Below are positions 1-5,873 of a stretch of DNA of 6,913 bases, one piece after another. This DNA is from Desulfurococcales archaeon (GTDB taxonomy: Archaea; Thermoproteota; Thermoprotei_A; Sulfolobales; Acidilobaceae). The stretch's first letter is position 1; each line of letters begins with the position of its first letter. A program made the position numbers and the translations under genes. Below the pieces are notes generated by a model. It ran no database searches and had not been told where the DNA came from. It saw nothing but the letters and a program-made list of their open reading frames with translations. Where the stretch lies: positions 1 to 6,913 of the forward strand of contig WAOU01000004.1 in assembly GCA_015521095.1 (NCBI GenBank), written 5' to 3'.

Positions 1-378
1 GGATGGCCTACAGGAGTCCTCATACAAAAATACGAGATACATAGATGGGGACGCAAGCCACTAGGCAGGCTTCAATGGTCATGGTCGAGATTCTTCAAAT
101 GGCTAAAGTCTCTCGAGGAAGAAACAGGCTATAAGCTAAGGCCTAGTATGAAAGAACTAGGCATAAAGCCGGCTCCAAAGCTACCCATACTGTACAGGCC
201 AGGAGACAGGGTAAGAGTAGAAATACTGGGCCCAGGCTGGCACAAGGGAGAGCTACTAGCAATGGACACGAAGCGTCAGAGACTCATAGCGGTTTTCTGC
301 GAGAATTGTCGGCCCGGCCAACTAGCTACCGTTAGGATCACACGCTCCAAAGACAACATCTATGTAGCGAGGAGATAA
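1..378 (+). CDS. Radical SAM protein with C-terminal TRAM domain (COG2100-like), C-terminal fragment
   Basis: This is the last 125 codons of a gene that begins upstream of the window; frame 1 is open from the first base to TAA at 376-378. The visible part starts with a Trp/Arg-rich stretch (YEIHRWGRKPLG, then WSWSRFFKWLKSLEEETG) and ends in a roughly 60-residue TRAM-type beta-barrel (fragment residues 65-125: GDRVRVEILGPGWHKGEL through ATVRITRSKDNIYVARR). TRAM is a small nucleic-acid-binding fold found on radical SAM and RNA-modifying enzymes. This arrangement matches, from memory, the archaeal radical SAM family COG2100 (MJ0103-like), whose substrate is unknown to me. The CxxxCxxC cluster site would lie upstream and cannot be checked. 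The ATG at 148 is internal, not a start. TRAM call fairly sure; radical SAM assignment inferred from family resemblance. Confidence 0.75.
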   Translation, partial: GWPTGVLIQKYEIHRWGRKPLGRLQWSWSRFFKWLKSLEEETGYKLRPSMKELGIKPAPKLPILYRPGDRVRVEILGPGWHKGELLAMDTKRQRLIAVFCENCRPGQLATVRITRSKDNIYVARR

Positions 379-416
379 TACAGCCTGTCCACAGAGCCCT
401 AGCTGGGATTCCATTA

Positions 417-451
417 ATAGAGTATTACTTTCTGGGAAATACCTACTCTAT
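417..451. repeat. 8-bp inverted repeat between the radical SAM gene and tldD
   Basis: ATAGAGTA (417-424) and TACTCTAT (444-451) are perfect inverted copies separated by 19 bases. A second overlapping pair, GTATT (422-426) with AATAC (438-442), offers an alternative, partly nested hairpin. It lies 39 bp after the upstream stop codon and 65 bp before the tldD start. It could be an RNA hairpin at the 3' end of the upstream transcript or an operator near the tldD promoter; AT-rich spacers also produce such repeats by chance. Confidence 0.35.
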
Positions 452-486
452 CAATAAATATGTCGTCGAACAATACCTTCTATACC

Positions 487-495
487 GGAATAAAT
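487..495 (+). promoter_or_regulatory. Candidate TATA box for tldD-tldE
   Basis: GGAATAAAT is centred about 25 bp upstream of the tldD ATG, the spacing expected for a leaderless archaeal transcript, and no Shine-Dalgarno precedes that ATG. A competing box, AATAAATATG at 453-462, would give a leader of about 33 nt. Both are inferred from position and AT content only. Confidence 0.3.
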
Positions 496-515
496 CCTAG
501 CATGGTGTAGCTATT

Positions 516-1934
516 ATGAGCGATATAGTTACAGAACTGGAATCCTACGTAGAGAAAGCATTTCGAAAAGCAGAAGAGCTCGGAGTAGACTTCATAGACG
601 CCAGGATACAAGACTACAGGTACGAGAGCATAGTCTACGATAACGACCGTGTAAAGAGCTATTCCTACACGACTACGACCGGAGTAGGATTCAGAGTAGT
701 CTACAAGGGATTCCACGGATACTCCTCGACAACCATCCCTACCTGGGAGGGTATTGAGAAAGCACTACTCACCGCCTACAGGATGGCCAAAGCCCTCCAC
801 CATGCCGGAGGAGAGCCGAGTCCACTAGCAGAATACCCTGCGGTCAAGGCCTACAGTAGATCAGGATACATAAAATATCCCTTCGAGATCAGCGACGACG
901 AGAAAATAGAAGTCGTAAAAACACTTGTCTCAACCGCCAAAGAAGTCGAAGGCGTAGTATCGGCCACTGCAAGGCTAGGCCTACAACACGACAGGAGAGT
1001 AGTACTGAACAACGAGGGAACAAGGGTAGAGACAGACGTTGTACTAACGGGATTCTCCGTCTCCGCAGTAGCACGCTCAGACAAAGGCATGGAGATAGTC
1101 TATGACTCGAAGAGCAAGGTCTCCGGCTGGGAACTGGTAGAGTACACAGACTTAGACGCCATGGCAAAAGAAATAGGAGAGCTCGCAGTAAAAGCATCTC
1201 ATGCAACAGTCCCGAAGGCAGGGAAATACCGTGTGGTCCTCCACCCCGAGGTAGTAGGCCTACTTGTTCACGAAGCTCTAGGACATGCGAGCGAGGGCGA
1301 CTTAGTCGCGAGTGATGCAAGCGTGATAAAAGACAAGCTAGGCCAAAAAATAGGGTCCGATCTAGTAAGCATAGTGGACGACGGTCGACATCCAGACGGA
1401 TACTATGTCCCCTTCGACGACGAAGGAGTAGAAAAGAAGAAAACAACGGTAGTAGAAAAAGGTATCCTGAAAGGATACCTCGCCGGAAGAGCAGAAAGCA
1501 AAAAGCTAGGAATAGAACCCACCGGCAACAGTAGAGTAATGAGCTATCAGCACCCTCTACTTGTGAGGCAGACAAACTACTATATCCTCCCAGGAGACCA
1601 CACGTTCGACGAGCTAGTCAAAGAAGCAAAGAACGGAATATACGTTACCGGGAAAGGTGCAAGAGGAGGAGAAGTAGATCCCGGCGCAGGAACGTTCACG
1701 TTCGGAGTAGGAGTCTCATGGAAAATAGAGAATGGAGAAATCACGACTCCTCTAAGAGGAGTAACACTAACAGGAATGATACTAGACGTGCTCAAGAACA
1801 TTGAAGCACTAGGAAAAGACCTCCACGTATACACGAGCGTGTTTGGAGGATGCGGTAAAAGCGGCCAGCTCGTACGTGTAGGCGATGGAGGGCCACACGT
1901 CCTTGTAGGAGAAATCATTGTAGGAGGGAGGTGA
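516..1934 (+). CDS. tldD: TldD family zinc metalloprotease, catalytic subunit
   Basis: The 472-residue product has the normal length for TldD/PmbA proteins and carries the catalytic HExxxH motif as HEALGHASEGD (His252, Glu253, His257). The conserved C-terminal GGCGKSGQ segment provides Cys446; in this family the zinc is bound by the two motif histidines and a C-terminal cysteine. It should therefore be the active half of a cytosolic TldD/TldE heterodimer, which in bacteria trims peptides such as pro-microcin B17 and cleaves unfolded peptides fed through its narrow channel. The archaeal substrate is unknown. ATG 516 is well supported because an in-frame TAG lies at 498-500 with no other start between. 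There is no Shine-Dalgarno, consistent with leaderless expression. The next gene, tldE, starts 8 bp after the stop and is almost certainly co-transcribed. No active-site loss is visible. Confidence 0.93.
   Translation: MSDIVTELESYVEKAFRKAEELGVDFIDARIQDYRYESIVYDNDRVKSYSYTTTTGVGFRVVYKGFHGYSSTTIPTWEGIEKALLTAYRMAKALHHAGGEPSPLAEYPAVKAYSRSGYIKYPFEISDDEKIEVVKTLVSTAKEVEGVVSATARLGLQHDRRVVLNNEGTRVETDVVLTGFSVSAVARSDKGMEIVYDSKSKVSGWELVEYTDLDAMAKEIGELAVKASHATVPKAGKYRVVLHPEVVGLLVHEALGHASEGDLVASDASVIKDKLGQKIGSDLVSIVDDGRHPDGYYVPFDDEGVEKKKTTVVEKGILKGYLAGRAESKKLGIEPTGNSRVMSYQHPLLVRQTNYYILPGDHTFDELVKEAKNGIYVTGKGARGGEVDPGAGTFTFGVGVSWKIENGEITTPLRGVTLTGMILDVLKNIEALGKDLHVYTSVFGGCGKSGQLVRVGDGGPHVLVGEIIVGGR
1927..1934 (+). 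promoter_or_regulatory. Shine-Dalgarno of tldE overlapping the tldD stop codon
   Basis: GGAGGTGA is an 8-base match to the archaeal anti-Shine-Dalgarno and ends on the last base of the tldD TGA. It leaves 8 nt before ATG 1943, an ideal spacing. It therefore favours ATG 1943 over the longer in-frame GTG 1931, which lies inside the motif itself. The arrangement suggests translational coupling of the two subunits. Confidence 0.75.
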
Positions 1935-1942
1935 AGAGAGGA

Positions 1943-3298
1943 ATGAGACTAGATCTCGACCTAGAGAAGCTATTAAAATACGCTGAGAAAATGGGAGCAT
2001 CCGAGGCAGAGCTCTCAGCATCCGTAACTGACAAATACGTTTTCGAGATATCCAAGGACAGCCTAGAGCGAGCCCTATCAACAACAACTATTGGATTCGG
2101 TATACGAGTAGCGGTAGGCAAGAAGATTGGTGCTGCCGGCGGCGAGATAACCGGGGAAGAAGGAGCCCTCGAGATAATTAGGCACGCCATAAAGATAGCG
2201 AAAAGCACAAGAGAAGACGAAAAATGGCCGGGCTTCAACCCCAAAATAGGCAAAGCACCTGTAGAAGTCCCTGTCTACAGCGAGGAGACAGCTTCCCTAA
2301 CCGAAGAAGAAGGAGTAAAGATACTCCAAGGACAGTTAAAGCTAGTAAAAGAATCTGATCCAAGCATAACAGTTGCCGGAGCAGGCTTCCGCGTCTCAAG
2401 ATCCTATTCGGAATTCATAAACTCCTACGGCGGCCCACTAGGAGAGAAATCAACCTCCTACTCGTATGTACTGGAGCTTAAGAAGAAGACTGGGGAAGGC
2501 GAGGGCACCTATATAGACTGGAAGATGGGCGTAAAGCTAGACGTCGAGGGAATAGAAGAAACTACTCAGAGAGCTATAAGCAGGGTATCTGACGCTGTCA
2601 AAGCATCTCCCATAGAAGGATTCAGGGGTACGCTGATACTAGACGATGCCGAGGCCGCATCGCTCCTAAGGATACTGATCGTCCCCGCAATATCAGCCGA
2701 CAACGTGCAACAGAGGCGGAGTCCTCTCGCAGGAAGACTCGGCGAGAAAGTCCTAAGCGAGAAGATAAACATAATCGATGACCCGTTCCTACCCTATGAG
2801 ACAGGCAGTGCAGAATTCGACGATGAGGGACACCCGACGAGCAAGAAAAACGTATTCGAGAAAGGCGTACTAGCCACATACCTATATGATCACTATACCG
2901 CGAGCATAGAAGGAAGAGAGAGCACCGGCAACGGGTTCAAGTCAGCTCACCACGCGCCACCCAGCCCGTCTCCATCAAACCTTGTCCTAGAGTCTACAGT
3001 TCATAAGGAGAAGCTCGAAGACGCAATAGGAGAAGTGGAGAAGGGACTATACGTGGTGTCAACGATCGGTAGCTGGCTCTCGAACCCCGTCAGTGGACAG
3101 ATAAACGCTACAGTAACGCTCGGATACCTAATAGTAGGAGGAGAAATACAGAAGCCCGTGAAAGGAGTAGCTATCAGCGGGAACATCTACGAGGCACTCG
3201 CCGACTCCTTCCAGTACACTGCTGGTCTAAGGAGATGCCTGTTCGGCGTCTGCTCAAGCTCAATAGTGGTATCGGACTTCACGATCGCCGGACACTAG
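1943..3298 (+). CDS. tldE: TldE/PmbA family protein, non-catalytic partner of TldD
   Basis: The 451-residue product is a full-length TldD/PmbA paralogue. It shares the family layout: an N-terminal domain with the IGFGIRVAVGKK strand, a central helix region and a C-terminal barrel with repeated Gly-rich strands (GYLIVGGEIQKPVKGVAISGNIYEAL in pieces). The position of TldD's HExxxH is occupied by an EAASLLRILIVPAISADN segment without histidines, the hallmark of TldE, so this subunit should not bind the catalytic zinc. Cysteines near the C-terminus (LRRCLFGVCSSS) lie where TldD has its zinc cysteine. It is expected to form the heterodimer with the TldD encoded immediately upstream. ATG 1943 is chosen because of the strong Shine-Dalgarno at 1927-1934; GTG 1931 would add four residues (MKRG) and overlap tldD by 4 bp. 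The last 20 bp overlap the convergent gene at 3279-3854. Confidence 0.9.
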   Translation: MRLDLDLEKLLKYAEKMGASEAELSASVTDKYVFEISKDSLERALSTTTIGFGIRVAVGKKIGAAGGEITGEEGALEIIRHAIKIAKSTREDEKWPGFNPKIGKAPVEVPVYSEETASLTEEEGVKILQGQLKLVKESDPSITVAGAGFRVSRSYSEFINSYGGPLGEKSTSYSYVLELKKKTGEGEGTYIDWKMGVKLDVEGIEETTQRAISRVSDAVKASPIEGFRGTLILDDAEAASLLRILIVPAISADNVQQRRSPLAGRLGEKVLSEKINIIDDPFLPYETGSAEFDDEGHPTSKKNVFEKGVLATYLYDHYTASIEGRESTGNGFKSAHHAPPSPSPSNLVLESTVHKEKLEDAIGEVEKGLYVVSTIGSWLSNPVSGQINATVTLGYLIVGGEIQKPVKGVAISGNIYEALADSFQYTAGLRRCLFGVCSSSIVVSDFTIAGH

Positions 3299-3854
3299 CT
3301 CTATAAACTATTTTTCCATCAATATAGACTACTCCTCCACCCCTACGCTTCAATCTTTCAAGCAATCTCTGAGCCTCGCGACGATAACTAGAATACGCAT
3401 CCCTCCTATTACGGGCAGGAATACCAGTTACATCCGTACAGACAGCAACGATCGTCACAGTAACATCGACGGTTTCCACGCTCCTCGCGATGCTAACCAG
3501 GTCATCCTCTAGTTCCCAAGGACACACGCCAGGTATTTCTAATACTACTTCCTCTGTCCCCCTCTCATAGTCGAGCCCATAGATCACAACGGCGCTCCAC
3601 TTGCGGGCAAAATCCTCCACCAGCCCAGTTAAAAGACCCGTAGCAGGATTAGGCTTATACCGGCTCCATCCCCTCTCAGAGACAATCTCCTCGAACTTGT
3701 CCAGATCAATGATTATGAGAGAACCCTGAACCCCTGGGAACCGATATGGGGCGGTCGGTGTGAGACTAGGCCGTTCATTCTCGAGGTCCATGGCTGCCCG
3801 CGTCCCCATCCCGCCCAGAACTATAGCATCTGGCCGAGGTATAATATCTAACAC
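3279..3854 (-). CDS. Conserved-looking archaeal protein of unknown function, possible cyclase/polymerase palm-like domain
   Basis: I do not recognise a named family. From the GTG at 3854 the product has 191 residues with no signal peptide or membrane segment. From residue 45 it suggests an alternating fold: a hydrophobic strand ending in acidic residues (SLIIIDLDKFEEIV, Asp50 and Asp52), KPNPATG (67-73) before a helix, a strand-turn-strand (VVIYGLDYERGTEEVVLEI, 89-107), a helix, another strand (VTVTIVAVC, 131-139), a basic helix (RREAQRLLERLKRR) and a final VVYIDGKIVY strand. This order and the strand-1 aspartates recall GGDEF/GTP cyclohydrolase III-type palm domains, but the GGDEF or GGDN turn is absent, so activity is uncertain. 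Residues 1-44 may be partly non-coding; internal ATGs at 3809 and 3791 are alternative starts. It is convergent with tldE, overlapping 20 bp, and divergent from the phosphoesterase gene. Confidence 0.7.
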   Translation of the reverse strand: MLDIIPRPDAIVLGGMGTRAAMDLENERPSLTPTAPYRFPGVQGSLIIIDLDKFEEIVSERGWSRYKPNPATGLLTGLVEDFARKWSAVVIYGLDYERGTEEVVLEIPGVCPWELEDDLVSIARSVETVDVTVTIVAVCTDVTGIPARNRRDAYSSYRREAQRLLERLKRRGGGVVYIDGKIVYRASVRRS

Positions 3855-3871
3855 TCAACCGTATAGGTATT

Positions 3872-3881
3872 AAACGTAAAA
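3872..3881 (-). promoter_or_regulatory. Candidate TATA box for the minus-strand gene 3279-3854
   Basis: Read on the minus strand, TTTTACGTTTAA-type sequence lies about 23 bp upstream of GTG 3854, which would give a leaderless or nearly leaderless message. A second AT-rich site, GATATTATA at 3840-3848, could instead serve the internal start at 3809. Positional inference only. Confidence 0.25.
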
Positions 3882-3924
3882 CCACCGGATTAACCTGGCT
3901 CAACACGGAGAAGAGTAATACCAG

Positions 3925-3938
3925 TTCATATGATATGG
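3925..3938 (+). promoter_or_regulatory. Candidate TATA box for the metallophosphoesterase gene
   Basis: TTCATATGATATGG is centred about 27 bp upstream of ATG 3958, fitting a leaderless transcript. A weak GAGG (3947-3950, 7 nt before the ATG) would also serve as Shine-Dalgarno if transcription starts earlier. Positional inference only. Confidence 0.3.
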
Positions 3939-3957
3939 TTGTGAGTGAGGAACATTG

Positions 3958-4698
3958 ATGATAGCACCTGGAATAAGAATAGTTGAACCATATCCAGCAC
4001 TATACTTAGAGGACGAGGACGCCGTAGTAATAGCAGACATACATCTCGGCTACGAAGAAGCCATGGCCAGGCAAGGAGTATACCTTCCCAGACTACAATA
4101 CAATAAGATATCAATAATTATAAAGAAACTAAGAGAAGCCACCCAAGCATCAAAACTAGTTATCGCAGGAGACATAAAGCATGAATTCTCACGTCTGCTA
4201 AAGCAGGAAAAACTAGAGGTTGCAAAGCTCCTCCACGACGCGTATCGCGCCGGGTACGAGGAAGTAATAGTAGTGAGAGGCAACCACGACAACTTTATAG
4301 GGTCCCTAATAGAGAACCTCGGCGGAAAATTCGTAGAAGACCTAGACACTAGCACTGCATTGATAACTCATGGACACAAAGACATCGAGTGCAATGATAA
4401 ACCAATCATAATGGGCCACGAGCACCCGGCTCTACAAGTAAGCATAGGAGGTGCAAAGACCAAGTTTCCAGTCTTCCTAATAGTACCATTGAAGGAGTGT
4501 GGTATAGCGATTATCCTCCCAGCAAGCGGAGCGTACCAGGTAGGAAACAACATAACACTGGAACAAGAAAACTATCTAAGCCCGATCATAAGGAAGAGAG
4601 CAGTCCTAGAAGAGGCGAAACCAATTATTGTAGATGAAAACGAAGGCCTAATGCCCCTTCCACCGCTGGGTGATTTGAGAACGGTACTCGCTATCTAA
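3958..4698 (+). CDS. SbcD/Mre11-related archaeal metallophosphoesterase (COG1407-like)
   Basis: The 246-residue product carries the full calcineurin-like phosphoesterase set, numbering from ATG 3958: DIHLGYE (Asp27, His29), GDIKHEF (Asp72), RGNHDN (Asn109, His110), THGH (His138, His140) and MGHEHP (His154, His156). These residues bind two divalent metals and act on a phosphoester. The DIHLGYE...GDIKH spacing and small size match the archaeal SbcD-related family (COG1407, TIGR00024), whose physiological substrate is not established; it lacks the extra domains of true Mre11 and no Rad50 gene is adjacent. Residues after about 175 form a variable C-terminal tail. ATG 3958 is preceded directly by an in-frame TTG (3955) that would add one Met; I prefer the ATG. 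The gene stands alone, divergent from the gene at 3279-3854 and convergent with the TATA-binding protein gene. Confidence 0.88.
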   Translation: MIAPGIRIVEPYPALYLEDEDAVVIADIHLGYEEAMARQGVYLPRLQYNKISIIIKKLREATQASKLVIAGDIKHEFSRLLKQEKLEVAKLLHDAYRAGYEEVIVVRGNHDNFIGSLIENLGGKFVEDLDTSTALITHGHKDIECNDKPIIMGHEHPALQVSIGGAKTKFPVFLIVPLKECGIAIILPASGAYQVGNNITLEQENYLSPIIRKRAVLEEAKPIIVDENEGLMPLPPLGDLRTVLAI

Positions 4699-4850
4699 TG
4701 GTATATTTGGGGGCCTCATGTAATTTCCGTGGCAGAAAAGGGGAGGATGTAGATAACGGACCCATCAGGCCTGGGCCCGGAGGCGAAGAATATTGGACGT
4801 AAGTCCTTGGCGAAAACCCTTCTTCCCGCGTATATTTAAGTGGTTCTGGG
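4699..4850. other. Convergent spacer with a GC-rich, possibly structured patch
   Basis: This 152-bp spacer separates the stop codons of the phosphoesterase and TATA-binding protein genes and holds no ORF. Bases 4757-4784 are strikingly GC-rich. GGGAGGA (4741-4747) can pair with TCTTCCC (4821-4827, one G-U), closing an 87-nt loop that contains GGAC-GTAA-GTCC (4795-4806), a small hairpin with a GNRA loop. AT-rich boxes lie on either side (GGTATATTTGG 4700-4710; TATATTTAAG 4831-4840). On the minus strand, TTTT at 4813-4816 and 4737-4740 could help terminate the upstream-reading tbp transcript. A small RNA is possible but I cannot assign it to any class; no C/D box pair is present. Confidence 0.25.
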
Positions 4851-5483
4851 CTAGTCTGCAGGTCCTAAAATGCACTTCTCTTTCCAGAGCTTCCTATAGA
4901 TGTTTGCTACTGCTCTCTCAACGTCTATTTCTCTCTTTGCTCCTGTGATTACCATCTTTCCACTGCTGAATATTAGGAGCACTACTGTGGGGTCGTTCAT
5001 TCTGTAGATGAGTCCTGGGAACTGCTCTGGCTCGTACATGCTTCCCTCTAGGCTGTATGCTGCTGCTTCGAGGTCTACGTATACGTGGAGATTCGCGCTT
5101 GCTACTATGTTCTGTATCTGTGTCTTTGGGACTCCTCTGACTGGTATGCCTGCGTCTATTAGGCTCTTTATAATCTTCTTTACTGCGAAGACTAGTTGAT
5201 TTACGCTCTTCGCCCCAGTTACAACCATTTTGCCCGACTTGAAGATGAGGGCCGTTACCTTGGGGTTGTTTAACCTGTATACTAGTCCTGGGAACTGGTC
5301 TGGGTTGTAGTCTACGTCTGGTATTCTTGTCTCTATGAGGTTTAGGTCGAGGGGGTGGTCTAGTATGACTGTTGCTACTATGTTTTCTATTTTTGCCTCG
5401 GGCCTCCGGTAGCCCTCTGGGACCTCGAGGGTCTCTAGTGGGCTAGGGCCCCTACTGGGGATACGCTTCGCAGAACTAGACAT
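4851..5483 (-). CDS. tbp: TATA-box-binding protein (TBP)
   Basis: The 210-residue product is the archaeal general transcription factor that binds the TATA box and recruits TFB and RNA polymerase. It shows the two-fold saddle repeat: repeat 1 at about residues 31-114 and repeat 2 at 122-205, offset by 91 residues, each with (I/K)xNIVA, QFPGLxYRxNxPxV and LIFxSGKMVxTGAK. All four DNA-intercalating phenylalanines are present (Phe64, Phe81, Phe155, Phe172). The duplication is still visible in DNA: a 14-bp identical stretch occurs at 5011-5024 and 5284-5297. Two oddities are a roughly 30-residue Ser/Pro/Arg N-terminal extension and the lack of the acidic C-terminal tail many archaeal TBPs carry (it ends [10 protein letters not shown]). 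ATG 5483 is supported by GGGTG 6 nt upstream and a well-placed TATA box. Codon use matches the neighbours. Confidence 0.98.
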   Translation of the reverse strand: MSSSAKRIPSRGPSPLETLEVPEGYRRPEAKIENIVATVILDHPLDLNLIETRIPDVDYNPDQFPGLVYRLNNPKVTALIFKSGKMVVTGAKSVNQLVFAVKKIIKSLIDAGIPVRGVPKTQIQNIVASANLHVYVDLEAAAYSLEGSMYEPEQFPGLIYRMNDPTVVLLIFSSGKMVITGAKREIDVERAVANIYRKLWKEKCILGPAD

Positions 5484-5489
5484 TTATAA

Positions 5490-5494
5490 CACCC
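5490..5494 (-). promoter_or_regulatory. Shine-Dalgarno of tbp
   Basis: On the minus strand GGGTG ends 6 nt before ATG 5483. GGTG is complementary to the CACC of the archaeal 16S 3' end. It fits inside the short leader predicted from the TATA box at 5518-5527 and supports this start. Confidence 0.5.
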
Positions 5495-5517
5495 ACATGT
5501 TATAAGTGAATATGCGT

Positions 5518-5527
5518 TATTTAAATA
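5518..5527 (-). promoter_or_regulatory. TATA box of tbp
   Basis: Minus-strand TATTTAAATA is close to the crenarchaeal A-box consensus and is centred near 5522, placing transcription start near 5496 and giving a leader of about 13 nt that contains the GGGTG site. As TBP itself binds this box, autogenous control is conceivable, but nothing in the sequence shows it. Confidence 0.6.
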
Positions 5528-5660
5528 GTTCAAATAAAAATAGATATACACTCGCCGACAAGGTATAAATATGACCAGTTTATATATACGGGGCAGACGT
5601 CCCCGGGCCTCTCCGGACTCGACTGCTCGAAGATTAGTTTACATCTAGGCATATTATTAA

Positions 5661-5688
5661 GCATATACATTGTATCAACGGTATATGC
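5661..5688. repeat. Perfect 8-bp inverted repeat, 12-bp spacer
   Basis: GCATATAC (5661-5668) and GTATATGC (5681-5688) are exact inverted copies. The 20-bp centre-to-centre spacing is about two turns of B-DNA, as for a dimeric regulator bound on one face, but no regulated gene is close: tbp reads away from about 180 bp to the left and the tRNA starts 186 bp to the right. The half-sites also resemble TATA elements, so chance in AT-rich DNA is a fair alternative. Confidence 0.35.
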
Positions 5689-5823
5689 CACACTATACAC
5701 AGGTATTACATTAAGCCTCCGAAGAGGGCCGGTCGCCCCATTGACCCTAGGGCATCACATAATATTATACCCCTTATGTCGGCAAGCTCATCCCGGCCAA
5801 TCTAACATCTATTAGGGTAATCC

Positions 5824-5830
5824 TTTTAAA
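5824..5830 (+). promoter_or_regulatory. TATA box of the tRNA-Lys gene
   Basis: TTTTAAA matches the crenarchaeal A-box and lies 47 bp before the first tRNA base. It predicts initiation near 5853, leaving a 5' leader of about 20 nt to be removed by RNase P. Confidence 0.6.
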
Positions 5831-5873
5831 TCTCAAGAAACTAGGAAAAGGAAACTGGCCTAAAACAATAGGT

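Larger units (their letters stand above)
5484..5873. other. 390-bp gene-free region between tbp and tRNA-Lys
   Basis: No credible protein gene lies here; the longest plus-strand start-to-stop stretch near a TATA box is a 25-codon ORF at 5571-5648 with no family resemblance. The contents, left to right: the tbp leader and promoter; two plus-oriented TATA-like boxes (GGTATAAATATG 5562-5573 and GTTTATATATACG 5577-5589) followed by a GC-rich patch at 5588-5632 with short hairpin potential (GGGG/CCCC at 5590-5604); an 8-bp inverted repeat at 5661-5688; two adjacent small stems (CCTC/GAGG at 5716-5727 and GGTC/GACC at 5731-5745); and the tRNA promoter. The AT-rich background with GC-rich islands is what an unannotated thermophile RNA could look like, but no known RNA class is recognised. 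Confidence 0.5.

Noticed and set aside
148..378. Separate 76-residue TRAM protein starting at ATG 148
   Set aside because: The frame is open through to the window edge and the upstream residues match the same radical SAM family, so the ATG is internal.
889..1575. 228-codon open frame on the minus strand inside tldD
   Set aside because: Arg/Leu/Ser-rich low-information product, wholly antisense to a clear TldD gene with an intact active site; a codon-bias shadow.
4730..4830. C/D box sRNA in the convergent spacer
   Set aside because: No proper RTGATGA/CTGA pair on either strand; the nearest minus-strand CTGATGG departs from the C box at both ends.
5008..5199. 63-codon plus-strand ORF within tbp
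   Set aside because: Antisense shadow of the second TBP repeat.
5011..5297. 14-bp direct repeat as a possible mobile or recombination element
   Set aside because: The copies lie 273 bp (91 codons) apart and encode the equivalent QFPGL segment of the two TBP repeats, so they reflect the internal duplication of the gene.
5571..5648. 25-codon ORF (MTSLYIRGRRPRASPDST...) after a TATA-like box
   Set aside because: Its ATG overlaps the TATA-like box, so that box cannot be its promoter; there is no Shine-Dalgarno and no resemblance to a known small protein.
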